Positions 45,723-57,784 are shown, numbered from the stretch's first letter. The stretch: 64,000 nucleotides of DNA from Hordeum vulgare subsp. vulgare (GCF_904849725.1 NC_058519.1:577016169-577080168), one strand, 5' to 3'. A program made the numbers and translations. The notes: generated from the letters alone by a model not told the origin.

Positions 45723-45842
45723 GGATGCGATCATACCAGCACTAAAGCACCGGATCCCATCAGAACTCCGAAGTTAAGCGTGCTTGGGCGAGAGTAGTAC
45801 TAGGATGGGTGACCTCCTGGGAAGTCCTCGTGTTGCATTCCC
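45723..45842 (+). rRNA. 5S rRNA, unit 114
   Basis: Consensus copy; spacer GCGCTGGACACC, 147-bp mixed TAG tract, then GGGCATGCATAAGG as in the 126/133/145 lineage. Period 427 bp. Confidence 0.97.
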
Positions 45843-45966
45843 CTTTTTAAATATATTTTTGCGCCACGTGACAAGGATGACGCGGGACCGTGATCTATAT
45901 GACCTCATTTTCTTATTTTTGACGATTACTGTGTGACTTTTCCCACCGCGCTGGACACCCAACGAC

Positions 45967-46113
<147 letters not shown>

Positions 46114-46149
46114 GGGCATGCATAAGGAACAAATAGATAGTTGCATGTC

Positions 46150-46269
46150 GGATGCGATCATACCAGCATTAAAGCACCCGATCCCATGAGAACTCCAAAG
46201 TTAAGCGTGCTTGGGCGAGAGTAGTACTAGGATGGGTGACCTCCTGGGAAGTCCTCGTGTTGCATTCCC
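46150..46269 (+). rRNA. 5S rRNA, unit 115
   Basis: nt20 C>T, nt30 G>C, nt39 C>G, nt48 G>A. Related to 127/134/146. Period 331 bp. Confidence 0.93.
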
Positions 46270-46480
46270 CTTTTTAAATATATTTTTGCGCCACGTGACA
46301 AGGATGACGCGGGAGCGTGATCTATATGACCTCATTTTCTTATTTTTGACGATTACTGTGTGACTTTTCCCACCGCGCTTGACACCCAACGACTAGTAGT
46401 AGTAGTAGTAGTAGTGGTAGTAGTAGTAGTAGTAGTAGTAGTAGGGGCAAGCATAAGGAACAAATAGATAGTTGCATGTC

Positions 46481-46600
46481 GAATGCGATCATACCAGCAC
46501 TAAAGCACCGGATCCCATCAGAACTCCGAAGTTAAGCGTGCTTGGGCGAGAGTAGTACTAGGACAGGTGACCTCCTGGGAAGTCCTCGTGTTGCATTCCC
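46481..46600 (+). rRNA. 5S rRNA, unit 116
   Basis: nt2 G>A, nt84 T>C, nt85 G>A. Related to 128/135/147. Period 313 bp. Confidence 0.94.
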
Positions 46601-46793
46601 CTTTTTAAATATATTTTTGCGCCACGTGACAAGGATGACGCGGGAGCGTGATCTATATGACCTCATTTTCTTATTTTTGACGATTACTGTGTGACTTTTC
46701 CCACCGCGCTTGACACCCAACGACTAGTAGTAGTAGCAGTAGTAGTAGTAGTAGTAGGGGCAAGCATAAGGAACAAATAGATAGTTGCATGTC

Positions 46794-46913
46794 GGATGCG
46801 ATCATACCAGCACTAAAGCACCGGATCCCATCAGAACTTCGAAGTTAAGAGTGCTTGGGCGAGAGTAGTACTATGATGGGTGACCTCCTGGGAAGTCCTC
46901 GTGTTGCATTCCC
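46794..46913 (+). rRNA. 5S rRNA, unit 117
   Basis: nt46 C>T, nt57 C>A (box A), nt81 G>T (box C). Two promoter-box changes. Period 328 bp. Confidence 0.93.
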
Positions 46914-47037
46914 CTTTTTAAATATATTTTTGCGCCACGTGACAAGGATGACGCGGGAGCGTGATCTATATGACCTCATTTTCTTATTTTTGACGATTAC
47001 TGTGTGACTTTTCCCACCGCGCTTGACACCCAACGAC

Positions 47038-47078
<41 letters not shown>

Positions 47079-47121
47079 GTAGTAGGGGCAAGCATAAGGA
47101 ACAAATAGATAGTTGCATGTC

Positions 47122-47241
47122 GGATGCGATCATACCAGCACTAAAGCACCGGATCCCATCAGAACTCCGAAGTTAAGCGTGCTTGGGCGAGAGTAGTACT
47201 AGGATGGGTGACCTCCTGGGAAGTCCTCGTGTTGCATTCCC
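47122..47241 (+). rRNA. 5S rRNA, unit 118
   Basis: Consensus copy; spacer GACGCAGGAGCG. Period 310 bp. Confidence 0.97.
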
Positions 47242-47431
47242 CTTTTTAAATATATTTTTGCGCCACGTGACAAGGATGACGCAGGAGCGTGATCTATATG
47301 ACCTCATTTTCTTATTTTTGACGATTACTGTGTGACTTTTCCCACCGCGCTTGACACCCAACGACTAGTAGTAGTAGCAGTAGTAGTAGTAGTAGGGGCA
47401 AGCATAAGGAACAAATAGATAGTTGCATGTC

Positions 47432-47551
47432 GGATGCGATCATACCAGCACTAAAGCACCGGATCCCATGAGAACTCCGAAGTTAAGCGTGCTTGGGCGA
47501 GAGTAGTACTAGGATGGGTGACCTCCTGGGAAGTCCTCGTGTTGCATTCCC
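47432..47551 (+). rRNA. 5S rRNA, unit 119
   Basis: nt39 C>G; spacer CTTGATACCC then pure (TAG)44, as after unit 88. Period 412 bp. Confidence 0.95.
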
Positions 47552-47675
47552 CTTTTTAAATATATTTTTGCGCCACGTGACAAAGATGACGCGGGAGCGT
47601 GATCTATATGACCTCATTTTCTTATTTTTGACGATTACTGTGTGACTTTTCCCACCGCGCTTGATACCCAACGAC

Positions 47676-47807
<132 letters not shown>

Positions 47808-47843
47808 GGGCAAGCATAAGGAACAAATAGATAGTTGCATGTC

Positions 47844-47963
47844 GGATGCGATCATACCAGCACTAAATCACCGGATCCCATTAGAACTCCGAAGTTAAGC
47901 GTGCTTGGGCGAGAGTAGTACTAGGATGGGTGACCTCCTGGGAAGTCCTCGTGTTGCATTCCC
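47844..47963 (+). rRNA. 5S rRNA, unit 120
   Basis: nt25 G>T, nt39 C>T; spacer CCTACCGCGC as in 89. Period 310 bp. Confidence 0.95.
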
Positions 47964-48153
47964 CTTTTTAAATATATTTTTGCGCCACGTGACAAGGATG
48001 ACGCGGGAGCGTGATCTATATGACCTCATTTTCTTATTTTTGACGATTACTGTGTGACTTTTCCTACCGCGCTTGACACCCAACGACTAGTAGTAGTAGT
48101 AGTAGTAGTAGTAGTAGGGGCAAGCATAAGGAACAAATAGATAGTTGCATGTC

Positions 48154-48273
48154 GGATGCGATCATACCAGCACTAAAGCACCGGATCCCATCAGAACTCC
48201 GAAGTTAAGCGTGCTTGGGCGAGAGTAGTACTAGGATGGGTGACCTCCTCGGAAGTCCTCGTGTTGCATTCCC
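48154..48273 (+). rRNA. 5S rRNA, unit 121
   Basis: nt97 G>C; spacer GACCCCATTTT as in 90. Period 301 bp. Confidence 0.95.
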
Positions 48274-48454
48274 CTTTTTAAATATATTTTTGCGCCACGT
48301 GACAAGGATGACGCGGGACCGTGATCTATATGACCCCATTTTCTTATTTTTGACGATTACTGTGTGACTTTTCCCACCGCGCTTGACACCCAACGACTAG
48401 TAGTAGTAGTAGTAGTAGGGGCAAGCATAAGGAACAAATAGATAGTTGCATGTC

Positions 48455-48574
48455 GGATGCGATCATACCAGCACTAAAGCACCGGATCCCATCAGAACTC
48501 CGAAGTTAAGCGTGCTTGGGCGAGAGTAGTACTAGGATGGGTGACCTCCTGGGAAGTCCTCGTGTTGCATTCCC
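48455..48574 (+). rRNA. 5S rRNA, unit 122
   Basis: Consensus copy; TAG tract has one TTG. Period 316 bp. Confidence 0.97.
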
Positions 48575-48770
48575 CTTTTTAAATATATTTTTGCGCCACG
48601 TGACAAGGATGACGCGGGAACGTGATCTATATGACCTCATTTTCTTATTTTTGACGATTACTGTGTGACTTTTCCCACCGCGCTTGACACCCAAAGACTA
48701 GTAGTAGTAGTAGTTGTAGTAGTAGTAGTAGTAGGGGCAAGCATAAGGAACAAATAGATAGTTGCATGTC

Positions 48771-48890
48771 GGATGCGATCATACCAGCACTAAAGCACCG
48801 GATCCCATCAGAACTCCGAAGTTAAGCGTGCTTGGGCGAGAGTAGTACTAGGATGGGTGACCTCCTGGGAAGTCCTCGTGTTGCATTCCC
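48771..48890 (+). rRNA. 5S rRNA, unit 123
   Basis: Consensus gene; spacer has lost six bases (CCTCATATTTTTGACG). Period 328 bp. Confidence 0.97.
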
Positions 48891-49023
48891 CTTTTTAAAT
48901 ATATTTTTGCGCCACGTGACAAGGATGACGCGGGACCGTGATCTATATGACCTCATATTTTTGACGATTACTGTGTGACTTTTCCCACCGCGCTTGACAC
49001 CCAAAGACTAGTAGTAGTAGTAT

Positions 49024-49062
<39 letters not shown>

Positions 49063-49098
49063 GGGCAAGCATAAGGAACAAATAGATAGTTGCATGTC

Positions 49099-49218
49099 GG
49101 ATGCGATCATACCAGCACTAAAGCACCGGATCCCATCAGAACTCCGAAGTTAAGCGTGCTTGGGCGAGAGTAGTACTAGGATGGGTGACCTCCTGGGAAG
49201 TCCTCGTGTTGCATTCCC
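49099..49218 (+). rRNA. 5S rRNA, unit 124
   Basis: Consensus gene; class-D spacer ending TAGGACAAGC. Period 303 bp. Confidence 0.97.
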
Positions 49219-49401
49219 CTTTTTAAATATATTTTTGCGCCACGTGACAAGGATGACGCGGGACCGTGATCTATATGACCTCATTTTCTTATTTTTGACG
49301 ATTACTGTGTGACTTTTCCGACCGCGCTTGACACCCAACGACTAATAGTAGTAGTAGTAGTAGTAGGACAAGCATAAGGAACAAATAGATAGTTGCATGT
49401 C

Positions 49402-49521
49402 GGATGCGATCATACCAGCACTAAAGCACCGGATCCCATCAGAACTCCGAAGTTAAGCGTGCTTGGGCGAGAGTAGTACTAGGATGGGTGACCTCCTGGG
49501 AAGTCCTCGTGTTGCATTCCC
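49402..49521 (+). rRNA. 5S rRNA, unit 125
   Basis: Consensus gene; first base past the gene is A, as in unit 100. Period 331 bp. Confidence 0.97.
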
Positions 49522-49645
49522 ATTTTTAAATATATTTTTGCGCCACGTGACAAGGATGACGCGGGAGCGTGATCTATATGACCTCATTTTCTTATTTTTG
49601 ACGATTACTGTGTGACTTTTCCCACCGCGCTTGACACCCAACGAC

Positions 49646-49696
<51 letters not shown>

Positions 49697-49732
49697 GGGC
49701 AAGCATAAGGAACAAATAGATAGTTGCATGTC

Positions 49733-49852
49733 GGATGCGATCATACCAGCACTAAAGCACCGGATCCCATCAGAACTTCGAAGTTAAGCATGCTTGGGCG
49801 AGAGTAGTACTAGGATGGGTGACCTCCTGGGAAGTCCTCGTGTTGCATTCCC
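49733..49852 (+). rRNA. 5S rRNA, unit 126
   Basis: nt46 C>T, nt58 G>A (box A); first member of a five-unit set repeated at 133 and 145. Period 349 bp. Confidence 0.95.
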
Positions 49853-49988
49853 CTTTTTAAATATATTTTTGCGCCACGTGACAAGGATGACGCGGGACCG
49901 TGATCTATATGACCTCATTTTCTTATTTTTGACGATTACTGTGTGACTTTTCCCACCGCGCTTGACACCCAACGACTAGTAGTAGTAC

Positions 49989-50045
<57 letters not shown>

Positions 50046-50081
50046 GGGCATGCATAAGGAACAAATAGATAGTTGCATGTC

Positions 50082-50201
50082 GGATGCGATCATACCAGCA
50101 TTAAAGCACCGGATCCCATGAGAACTCCAAAGTTAAGCGTGCTTGGGCGAGAGTAGTACTAGGATGGGTGACCTCCTGGGAAGTCCTCGTGTTGCATTCC
50201 C
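50082..50201 (+). rRNA. 5S rRNA, unit 127
   Basis: nt20 C>T, nt39 C>G, nt48 G>A; spacer CCCACTGCGC private to this copy. Period 340 bp. Confidence 0.95.
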
Positions 50202-50421
50202 CTTTTTAAATATATTTTTGCGCCACGTGACAAGGATGACGCGGGAGCGTGATCTATATGACCTCATTTTCTTATTTTTGACGATTACTGTGTGACTTTT
50301 CCCACTGCGCTTGACACCCAACGACTAGTAGTAGTAGTAGTAGTAGTGGTAGTAGTAGTAGTAGTAGTAGTAGTAGTACTAGTAGGGGCAAGCATAAGGA
50401 ACAAATAGATAGTTGCATGTC

Positions 50422-50541
50422 GAATGCGATCATACCAGCACTAAAGCACCGGATCCCATCAGAACTCCGAAGTTAAGCGTGCTTGGGCGAGAGTAGTACT
50501 AGGATAGGTGACCTCCTGGGAAGTCCTCGTGTTGCATTCCC
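50422..50541 (+). rRNA. 5S rRNA, unit 128
   Basis: nt2 G>A, nt85 G>A. Period 313 bp. Confidence 0.95.
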
Positions 50542-50734
50542 CTTTTTAAATATATTTTTGCGCCACGTGACAAGGATGACGCGGGAGCGTGATCTATATG
50601 ACCTCATTTTCTTATTTTTGACGATTACTGTGTGACTTTTCCCACCGCGCTTGACACCCAACGACTAGTAGTAGTAGTAGCAGTAGTAGTAGTAGTAGGG
50701 GCAAGCATAAGGAACAAATAGATAGTTGCATGTC

Positions 50735-50854
50735 GGATGCGATCATACCAGCACTAAAGCACCGGATCCCATCAGAACTTCGAAGTTAAGCGTGCTTGTG
50801 CGAGAGTAGTACTAGGATGGGTGACCTCCTGGGAAGTCCTCGTGTTGCATTCCC
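50735..50854 (+). rRNA. 5S rRNA, unit 129
   Basis: nt46 C>T, nt65 G>T; terminator first tract T6. Period 322 bp. Confidence 0.95.
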
Positions 50855-50978
50855 CTTTTTTAATATATTTTTGCGCCACGTGACAAGGATGACGCGGGGG
50901 CGTGATCTATATGACCTCATTTTCTTATTTTTGACGATTAATGTGTGACTTTTCCCACCGCGCTTGACACCCAACGAC

Positions 50979-51013
<35 letters not shown>

Positions 51014-51056
51014 GTAGTAGGGGCAAGCATAAGGAACAAATAGATAGTTGCATGTC

Positions 51057-51176
51057 GGATGCGATCATACCAGCACTAAAGCACCAGATCCCATCAGAAC
51101 TCCGAAGTTAAGCGTGCTTGGGCGAGAGTAGTACTAGGATGGGTGACCTCCTGGGAAGTCCTCGTGTTGCATTCCC
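51057..51176 (+). rRNA. 5S rRNA, unit 130
   Basis: nt30 G>A. Period 298 bp. Confidence 0.95.
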
Positions 51177-51354
51177 CTTTTTAAATATATTTTTGCGCCA
51201 CGTGACAAGGATGACGCGGGAGCGTGATCTATATGACCTCATTTTCTTATTTTTGACGATTACTGTGTGACTTTTCCCACCGCGCTTGACACCCAACGAC
51301 TAGTAGTAGTAGTAGTAGGGGCAAGCATAAGGAACAAATAGATAGTTGCATGTC

Positions 51355-51474
51355 GGATGCGATCATACCAGCACTAAAGCACCGGATCCCATCAGAACTC
51401 CGAAGTTAAGCGTGCTTGGGCAAGAGTAGTACTAGGATGGGTGACCTCCTGGGAAGTCCTCGTGTTGCATTCCC
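51355..51474 (+). rRNA. 5S rRNA, unit 131
   Basis: nt68 G>A in the intermediate element; spacer GGGACAGTGATC. Period 313 bp. Confidence 0.95.
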
Positions 51475-51667
51475 CTTTTTAAATATATTTTTGCGCCACG
51501 TGACAAGGATGACGCGGGACAGTGATCTATATGACCTCATTTTCTTATTTTTGACGATTACTGTGTGACTTTTCCCACCGCGCTTGACACCCAACGACTA
51601 GTAGTAGTAGTAGTAGTAATAGTAGTAGTAGGGGCAAGCATAAGGAACAAATAGATAGTTGCATGTC

Positions 51668-51787
51668 GGATGCGATCATACCAGCACTAAAGCACCGGAT
51701 CCCATCAGAACTCCGAAGTTAAGCGTGCTTGGGCGAGAGTAGTACTAGGATGGGTGACCTCCTGGGAAGTCCTCGTGTTGCATTCCC
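51668..51787 (+). rRNA. 5S rRNA, unit 132
   Basis: Consensus copy; period 325 bp. Confidence 0.97.
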
Positions 51788-51911
51788 CTTTTTAAATATA
51801 TTTTTGCGCCACGTGACAAGGATGACGCGGGAGCGTGATCTATATGACCTCATTTTCTTATTTTTGACGATTACTGTGTGACTTTTCCCACCGCGCTTGA
51901 CACCCAACGAC

Positions 51912-51956
<45 letters not shown>

Positions 51957-51992
51957 GGGCAAGCATAAGGAACAAATAGATAGTTGCATGTC

Positions 51993-52112
51993 GGATGCGA
52001 TCATACCAGCACTAAAGCACCGGATCCCATCAGAACTTCGAAGTTAAGCATGCTTGGGCGAGAGTAGTACTAGGATGGGTGACCTCCTGGGAAGTCCTCG
52101 TGTTGCATTCCC
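51993..52112 (+). rRNA. 5S rRNA, unit 133
   Basis: nt46 C>T, nt58 G>A; counterpart of 126. Period 343 bp. Confidence 0.95.
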
Positions 52113-52248
52113 CTTTTTAAATATATTTTTGCGCCACGTGACAAGGATGACGCGGGACCGTGATCTATATGACCTCATTTTCTTATTTTTGACGATTACT
52201 GTGTGACTTTTCCCACCGCGCTTGACACCCAACGACTAGTAGTAGTAC

Positions 52249-52299
<51 letters not shown>

Positions 52300-52335
52300 G
52301 GGCATGCATAAGGAACAAATAGATAGTTGCATGTC

Positions 52336-52455
52336 GGATGCGATCATACCAGCATTAAAGCACCGGATCCCATGAGAACTCCAAAGTTAAGCGTGCTTGG
52401 GCGAGAGTAGTACTAGGATGGGTGACCTCCTGGGAAGTCCTCGTGTTGCATTCCC
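52336..52455 (+). rRNA. 5S rRNA, unit 134
   Basis: nt20 C>T, nt39 C>G, nt48 G>A; counterpart of 127. Period 337 bp. Confidence 0.95.
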
Positions 52456-52672
52456 CTTTTTAAATATATTTTTGCGCCACGTGACAAGGATGACGCGGGA
52501 GCGTGATCTATATGACCTCATTTTCTTATTTTTGACGATTACTGTGTGACTTTTCCCACCGCGCTTGACACCCAACGACTAGTAGTAGTAGTAGTAGTAG
52601 TGGTAGTAGTAGTAGTAGTAGTAGTAGTACTAGTAGGGGCAAGCATAAGGAACAAATAGATAGTTGCATGTC

Positions 52673-52792
52673 GAATGCGATCATACCAGCACTAAAGCAC
52701 CGGATCCCATCAGAACTCCGAAGTTAAGCGTGCTTGGGCGAGAGTAGTACTAGGATAGGTGACCTCCTGGGAAGTCCTCGTGTTGCATTCCC
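52673..52792 (+). rRNA. 5S rRNA, unit 135
   Basis: nt2 G>A, nt85 G>A; counterpart of 128. Period 313 bp. Confidence 0.95.
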
Positions 52793-52985
52793 CTTTTTAA
52801 ATATATTTTTGCGCCACGTGACAAGGATGACGCGGGAGCGTGATCTATATGACCTCATTTTCTTATTTTTGACGATTACTGTGTGACTTTTCCCACCGCG
52901 CTTGACACCCAACGACTAGTAGTAGTAGTAGCAGTAGTAGTAGTAGTAGGGGCAAGCATAAGGAACAAATAGATAGTTGCATGTC

Positions 52986-53105
52986 GGATGCGATCATACC
53001 AGCACTAAAGCACCGGATCCCATCAGAACTTCGAAGTTAAGCGTGCTTGTGCGAGAGTAGTACTAGGATGGGTGACCTCCTGGGAAGTCCTCGTGTTGCA
53101 TTCCC
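52986..53105 (+). rRNA. 5S rRNA, unit 136
   Basis: nt46 C>T, nt65 G>T, T6 terminator; counterpart of 129. Period 328 bp. Confidence 0.95.
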
Positions 53106-53229
53106 CTTTTTTAATATATTTTTGCGCCACGTGACAAGGATGACGCGGGGGCGTGATCTATATGACCTCATTTTCTTATTTTTGACGATTAATGTGTGAC
53201 TTTTCCCACCGCGCTTGACACCCAACGAC

Positions 53230-53270
<41 letters not shown>

Positions 53271-53313
53271 GTAGTAGGGGCAAGCATAAGGAACAAATAG
53301 ATAGTTGCATGTC

Positions 53314-53433
53314 GGATGCGATCATACCAGCACTAAAGCACCAGATCCCATCAGAACTCCGAAGTTAAGCGTGCTTGGGCGAGAGTAGTACTAGGATGGG
53401 TGACCTCCTGGGAAGTCCTCGTGTTGCATTCCC
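53314..53433 (+). rRNA. 5S rRNA, unit 137
   Basis: nt30 G>A; counterpart of 130. Period 298 bp. Confidence 0.95.
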
Positions 53434-53611
53434 CTTTTTAAATATATTTTTGCGCCACGTGACAAGGATGACGCGGGAGCGTGATCTATATGACCTCATT
53501 TTCTTATTTTTGACGATTACTGTGTGACTTTTCCCACCGCGCTTGACACCCAACGACTAGTAGTAGTAGTAGTAGGGGCAAGCATAAGGAACAAATAGAT
53601 AGTTGCATGTC

Positions 53612-53731
53612 GGATGCGATCATACCAGCACTAAAGCACCGGATCCCATCAGAACTCCGAAGTTAAGCGTGCTTGGGCGAGAGTAGTACTAGGATGGGTG
53701 ACCTCCTGGGAAGTCCTCGTGTTGCATTCCC
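53612..53731 (+). rRNA. 5S rRNA, unit 138
   Basis: Consensus gene; spacer GAGCGTTATC. Period 307 bp. Confidence 0.97.
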
Positions 53732-53918
53732 CTTTTTAAATATATTTTTGCGCCACGTGACAAGGATGACGCGGGAGCGTTATCTATATGACCTCATTTT
53801 CTTATTTTTGACGATTACTGTGTGACTTTTCCCACCGCGCTTGACACCCAACGACTAGTAGTAGTAGTAGTAGTAGTAGTAGGGGCAAGCATAAGGAACA
53901 AATAGATAGTTGCATGTC

Positions 53919-54012
53919 GGATGCGATCATACCAGCACTAAAGCACCGGATCCCATCAGAACTCCGAAGTTAAGCGTGCTTGGGCGAGAGTAGTACTAGG
54001 ATGGGTGACCTC
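53919..54012 (+). pseudogene. 5S rRNA pseudogene, unit 139 (37-bp 3' deletion)
   Basis: Ends at nt 94 (GGTGACCTC) and continues as TATTTTTGCGCC. A 37-bp deletion removed nt 95-120 and the first T5 terminator. The internal promoter is nearly whole, so a 3'-altered transcript is conceivable, but the closing helix of 5S RNA is lost. Same allele as 151, 160 and 161. Distance to the next gene 402 bp. Confidence 0.94.
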
Positions 54013-54125
54013 TATTTTTGCGCCACGTGACAAGGATGACGCGGGAGCGTCATCTATATGACCTCATTTTCTTATTTTTGACGATTACTGTGTGACTTTT
54101 CCCACCGCGCTTGACACCCAACGAC

Positions 54126-54186
<61 letters not shown>

Positions 54187-54187
54187 T

Positions 54188-54228
<41 letters not shown>

Positions 54229-54229
54229 T

Positions 54230-54264
<35 letters not shown>

Positions 54265-54284
54265 TGTAGTAGTAGTAGTAGTAT
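54126..54284 (+). repeat. TAG microsatellite, 53 triplets, three TTG
   Basis: 159 bp after pseudogene 139 with three TTG interruptions and a final TAT. Counterpart at 57992 is one triplet longer. Confidence 0.95.
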
Positions 54285-54320
54285 GGGAAAGCATAAGGAA
54301 CAAATAGATAGTTGCATGTC

Positions 54321-54440
54321 GGATGCGATCATACCAGCACTAAAGCACCGGATCCCATCAGAACTCCGAAGTTAAGCGTGCTTGGGCTTGAGTAGTACTA
54401 GGATGGGTGACCTCGTGGGAAGTCCTCGTGTTGCATTCCC
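54321..54440 (+). rRNA. 5S rRNA, unit 140
   Basis: nt68-69 GA>TT in the intermediate element and nt95 C>G in box C. Probably impaired. Period 310 bp. Confidence 0.9.
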
Positions 54441-54630
54441 CTTTTTAAATATATTTTTGCGCCACGTGACAAGGATGACGCGGGAGCGTGATCTATATGA
54501 CCTCATTTTCTTATTTTTGACGATTACTGTGTGACTTTTCCCACCGCGCTTGACACCCAACGACTAGTAGTAGTAGTAGTAGTAGTAGTAGTAGGGGAAA
54601 GCATAAGGAACAAATAGATAGTTGCATGTC

Positions 54631-54729
54631 GGATGCGATCATACCAGCACTAAAGCACCGGATCCCATCAGAACTCCGAAGTTAAGCGTGCTTGGGCGAC
54701 CTCCTGGGAAGTCCTCGTGTTGCATTCCC
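54631..54729 (+). pseudogene. 5S rRNA pseudogene, unit 141 (21-bp deletion)
   Basis: 99 nt: nt 70-90 are missing, with GA microhomology at the ends (TTGGGCGA joined to CCTCCTGGG). The deletion takes part of the intermediate element and the 5' half of box C. Same allele as 153, 156, 164 and 167. Period 292 bp. Confidence 0.94.
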
Positions 54730-54922
54730 CTTTTTAAATATATTTTTGCGCCACGTGACAAGGATGACGCGGGAGCGTGATCTATATGACCTCATTTTCT
54801 TATTTTTGACGATTACTGTGTGACTTTTCCCACCGCGCTTGACACCCAACGACTAGTAGTAGTAGTGGTAGTAGTAGTAGTAGTAGGGGCAAGCATAAGG
54901 AACAAATAGATAGTTGCATGTC

Positions 54923-55042
54923 GGATGCGATCATACCAGCACTAAAGCACCAGATCCCATCAGAACTCCGAAGTTAAGCGTGCTTGGGCGAGAGTAGTAC
55001 TAGGATGGGTGACCTCCTGGGAAGTCCTCGTGTTGCATTCCC
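54923..55042 (+). rRNA. 5S rRNA, unit 142
   Basis: nt30 G>A; counterpart of 130 at +3866 bp. Period 298 bp. Confidence 0.95.
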
Positions 55043-55220
55043 CTTTTTAAATATATTTTTGCGCCACGTGACAAGGATGACGCGGGAGCGTGATCTATAT
55101 GACCTCATTTTCTTATTTTTGACGATTACTGTGTGACTTTTCCCACCGCGCTTGACACCCAACGACTAGTAGTAGTAGTAGTAGGGGCAAGCATAAGGAA
55201 CAAATAGATAGTTGCATGTC

Positions 55221-55340
55221 GGATGCGATCATACCAGCACTAAAGCACCGGATCCCATCAGAACTCCGAAGTTAAGCGTGCTTGGGCAAGAGTAGTACTA
55301 GGATGGGTGACCTCCTGGGAAGTCCTCGTGTTGCATTCCC
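55221..55340 (+). rRNA. 5S rRNA, unit 143
   Basis: nt68 G>A; counterpart of 131. Period 313 bp. Confidence 0.95.
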
Positions 55341-55533
55341 CTTTTTAAATATATTTTTGCGCCACGTGACAAGGATGACGCGGGACAGTGATCTATATGA
55401 CCTCATTTTCTTATTTTTGACGATTACTGTGTGACTTTTCCCACCGCGCTTGACACCCAACGACTAGTAGTAGTAGTAGTAGTAATAGTAGTAGTAGGGG
55501 CAAGCATAAGGAACAAATAGATAGTTGCATGTC

Positions 55534-55653
55534 GGATGCGATCATACCAGCACTAAAGCACCGGATCCCATCAGAACTCCGAAGTTAAGCGTGCTTGGGC
55601 GAGAGTAGTACTAGGATGGGTGACCTCCTGGGAAGTCCTCGTGTTGCATTCCC
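55534..55653 (+). rRNA. 5S rRNA, unit 144
   Basis: Consensus copy, counterpart of 132. Period 325 bp. Confidence 0.97.
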
Positions 55654-55777
55654 CTTTTTAAATATATTTTTGCGCCACGTGACAAGGATGACGCGGGAGC
55701 GTGATCTATATGACCTCATTTTCTTATTTTTGACGATTACTGTGTGACTTTTCCCACCGCGCTTGACACCCAACGAC

Positions 55778-55822
<45 letters not shown>

Positions 55823-55858
55823 GGGCAAGCATAAGGAACAAATAGATAGTTGCATGTC

Positions 55859-55978
55859 GGATGCGATCATACCAGCACTAAAGCACCGGATCCCATCAGA
55901 ACTTCGAAGTTAAGCATGCTTGGGCGAGAGTAGTACTAGGATGGGTGACCTCCTGGGAAGTCCTCGTGTTGCATTCCC
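55859..55978 (+). rRNA. 5S rRNA, unit 145
   Basis: nt46 C>T, nt58 G>A; counterpart of 133. Period 343 bp. Confidence 0.95.
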
Positions 55979-56114
55979 CTTTTTAAATATATTTTTGCGC
56001 CACGTGACAAGGATGACGCGGGACCGTGATCTATATGACCTCATTTTCTTATTTTTGACGATTACTGTGTGACTTTTCCCACCGCGCTTGACACCCAACG
56101 ACTAGTAGTAGTAC

Positions 56115-56165
<51 letters not shown>

Positions 56166-56201
56166 GGGCATGCATAAGGAACAAATAGATAGTTGCATGT
56201 C

Positions 56202-56321
56202 GGATGCGATCATACCAGCATTAAAGCACCGGATCCCATGAGAACTCCAAAGTTAAGCGTGCTTGGGCGAGAGTAGTACTAGGATGGGTGACCTCCTGGG
56301 AAGTCCTCGTGTTGCATTCCC
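56202..56321 (+). rRNA. 5S rRNA, unit 146
   Basis: nt20 C>T, nt39 C>G, nt48 G>A; counterpart of 134. Period 337 bp. Confidence 0.95.
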
Positions 56322-56538
56322 CTTTTTAAATATATTTTTGCGCCACGTGACAAGGATGACGCGGGAGCGTGATCTATATGACCTCATTTTCTTATTTTTG
56401 ACGATTACTGTGTGACTTTTCCCACCGCGCTTGACACCCAACGACTAGTAGTAGTAGTAGTAGTAGTGGTAGTAGTAGTAGTAGTAGTAGTAGTACTAGT
56501 AGGGGCAAGCATAAGGAACAAATAGATAGTTGCATGTC

Positions 56539-56658
56539 GAATGCGATCATACCAGCACTAAAGCACCGGATCCCATCAGAACTCCGAAGTTAAGCGTGCT
56601 TGGGCGAGAGTAGTACTAGGATAGGTGACCTCCTGGGAAGTCCTCGTGTTGCATTCCC
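56539..56658 (+). rRNA. 5S rRNA, unit 147
   Basis: nt2 G>A, nt85 G>A; counterpart of 135. Period 313 bp. Confidence 0.95.
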
Positions 56659-56851
56659 CTTTTTAAATATATTTTTGCGCCACGTGACAAGGATGACGCG
56701 GGAGCGTGATCTATATGACCTCATTTTCTTATTTTTGACGATTACTGTGTGACTTTTCCCACCGCGCTTGACACCCAACGACTAGTAGTAGTAGTAGCAG
56801 TAGTAGTAGTAGTAGGGGCAAGCATAAGGAACAAATAGATAGTTGCATGTC

Positions 56852-56971
56852 GGATGCGATCATACCAGCACTAAAGCACCGGATCCCATCAGAACTTCGA
56901 AGTTAAGCGTGCTTGTGCGAGAGTAGTACTAGGATGGGTGACCTCCTGGGAAGTCCTCGTGTTGCATTCCC
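56852..56971 (+). rRNA. 5S rRNA, unit 148
   Basis: nt46 C>T, nt65 G>T, T6 terminator; counterpart of 136. Period 328 bp. Confidence 0.95.
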
Positions 56972-57095
56972 CTTTTTTAATATATTTTTGCGCCACGTGA
57001 CAAGGATGACGCGGGGGCGTGATCTATATGACCTCATTTTCTTATTTTTGACGATTAATGTGTGACTTTTCCCACCGCGCTTGACACCCAACGAC

Positions 57096-57136
<41 letters not shown>

Positions 57137-57179
57137 GTAGTAGGGGCAAGCATAAGGAACAAATAGATAGTTGCATGTC

Positions 57180-57299
57180 GGATGCGATCATACCAGCACT
57201 AAAGCACCAGATCCCATCAGAACTCCGAAGTTAAGCGTGCTTGGGCGAGAGTAGTACTAGGATGGGTGACCTCCTGGGAAGTCCTCGTGTTGCATTCCC
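57180..57299 (+). rRNA. 5S rRNA, unit 149
   Basis: nt30 G>A; counterpart of 137. Period 298 bp. Confidence 0.95.
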
Positions 57300-57477
57300 C
57301 TTTTTAAATATATTTTTGCGCCACGTGACAAGGATGACGCGGGAGCGTGATCTATATGACCTCATTTTCTTATTTTTGACGATTACTGTGTGACTTTTCC
57401 CACCGCGCTTGACACCCAACGACTAGTAGTAGTAGTAGTAGGGGCAAGCATAAGGAACAAATAGATAGTTGCATGTC

Positions 57478-57597
57478 GGATGCGATCATACCAGCACTAA
57501 AGCACCGGATCCCATCAGAACTCCGAAGTTAAGCGTGCTTGGGCGAGAGTAGTACTAGGATGGGTGACCTCCTGGGAAGTCCTCGTGTTGCATTCCC
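57478..57597 (+). rRNA. 5S rRNA, unit 150
   Basis: Consensus gene, counterpart of 138. Period 307 bp. Confidence 0.97.
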
Positions 57598-57784
57598 CTT
57601 TTTAAATATATTTTTGCGCCACGTGACAAGGATGACGCGGGAGCGTTATCTATATGACCTCATTTTCTTATTTTTGACGATTACTGTGTGACTTTTCCCA
57701 CCGCGCTTGACACCCAACGACTAGTAGTAGTAGTAGTAGTAGTAGTAGGGGCAAGCATAAGGAACAAATAGATAGTTGCATGTC

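Larger units (their letters stand above)
49733..53611 (+). repeat. 2.26-kb block duplication (units 126-130 and 133-137)
   Basis: A five-unit set with distinctive genes recurs at offsets 2251-2260 bp; a third copy is 145-149 and a diverged relative is 114-118. Confidence 0.9.
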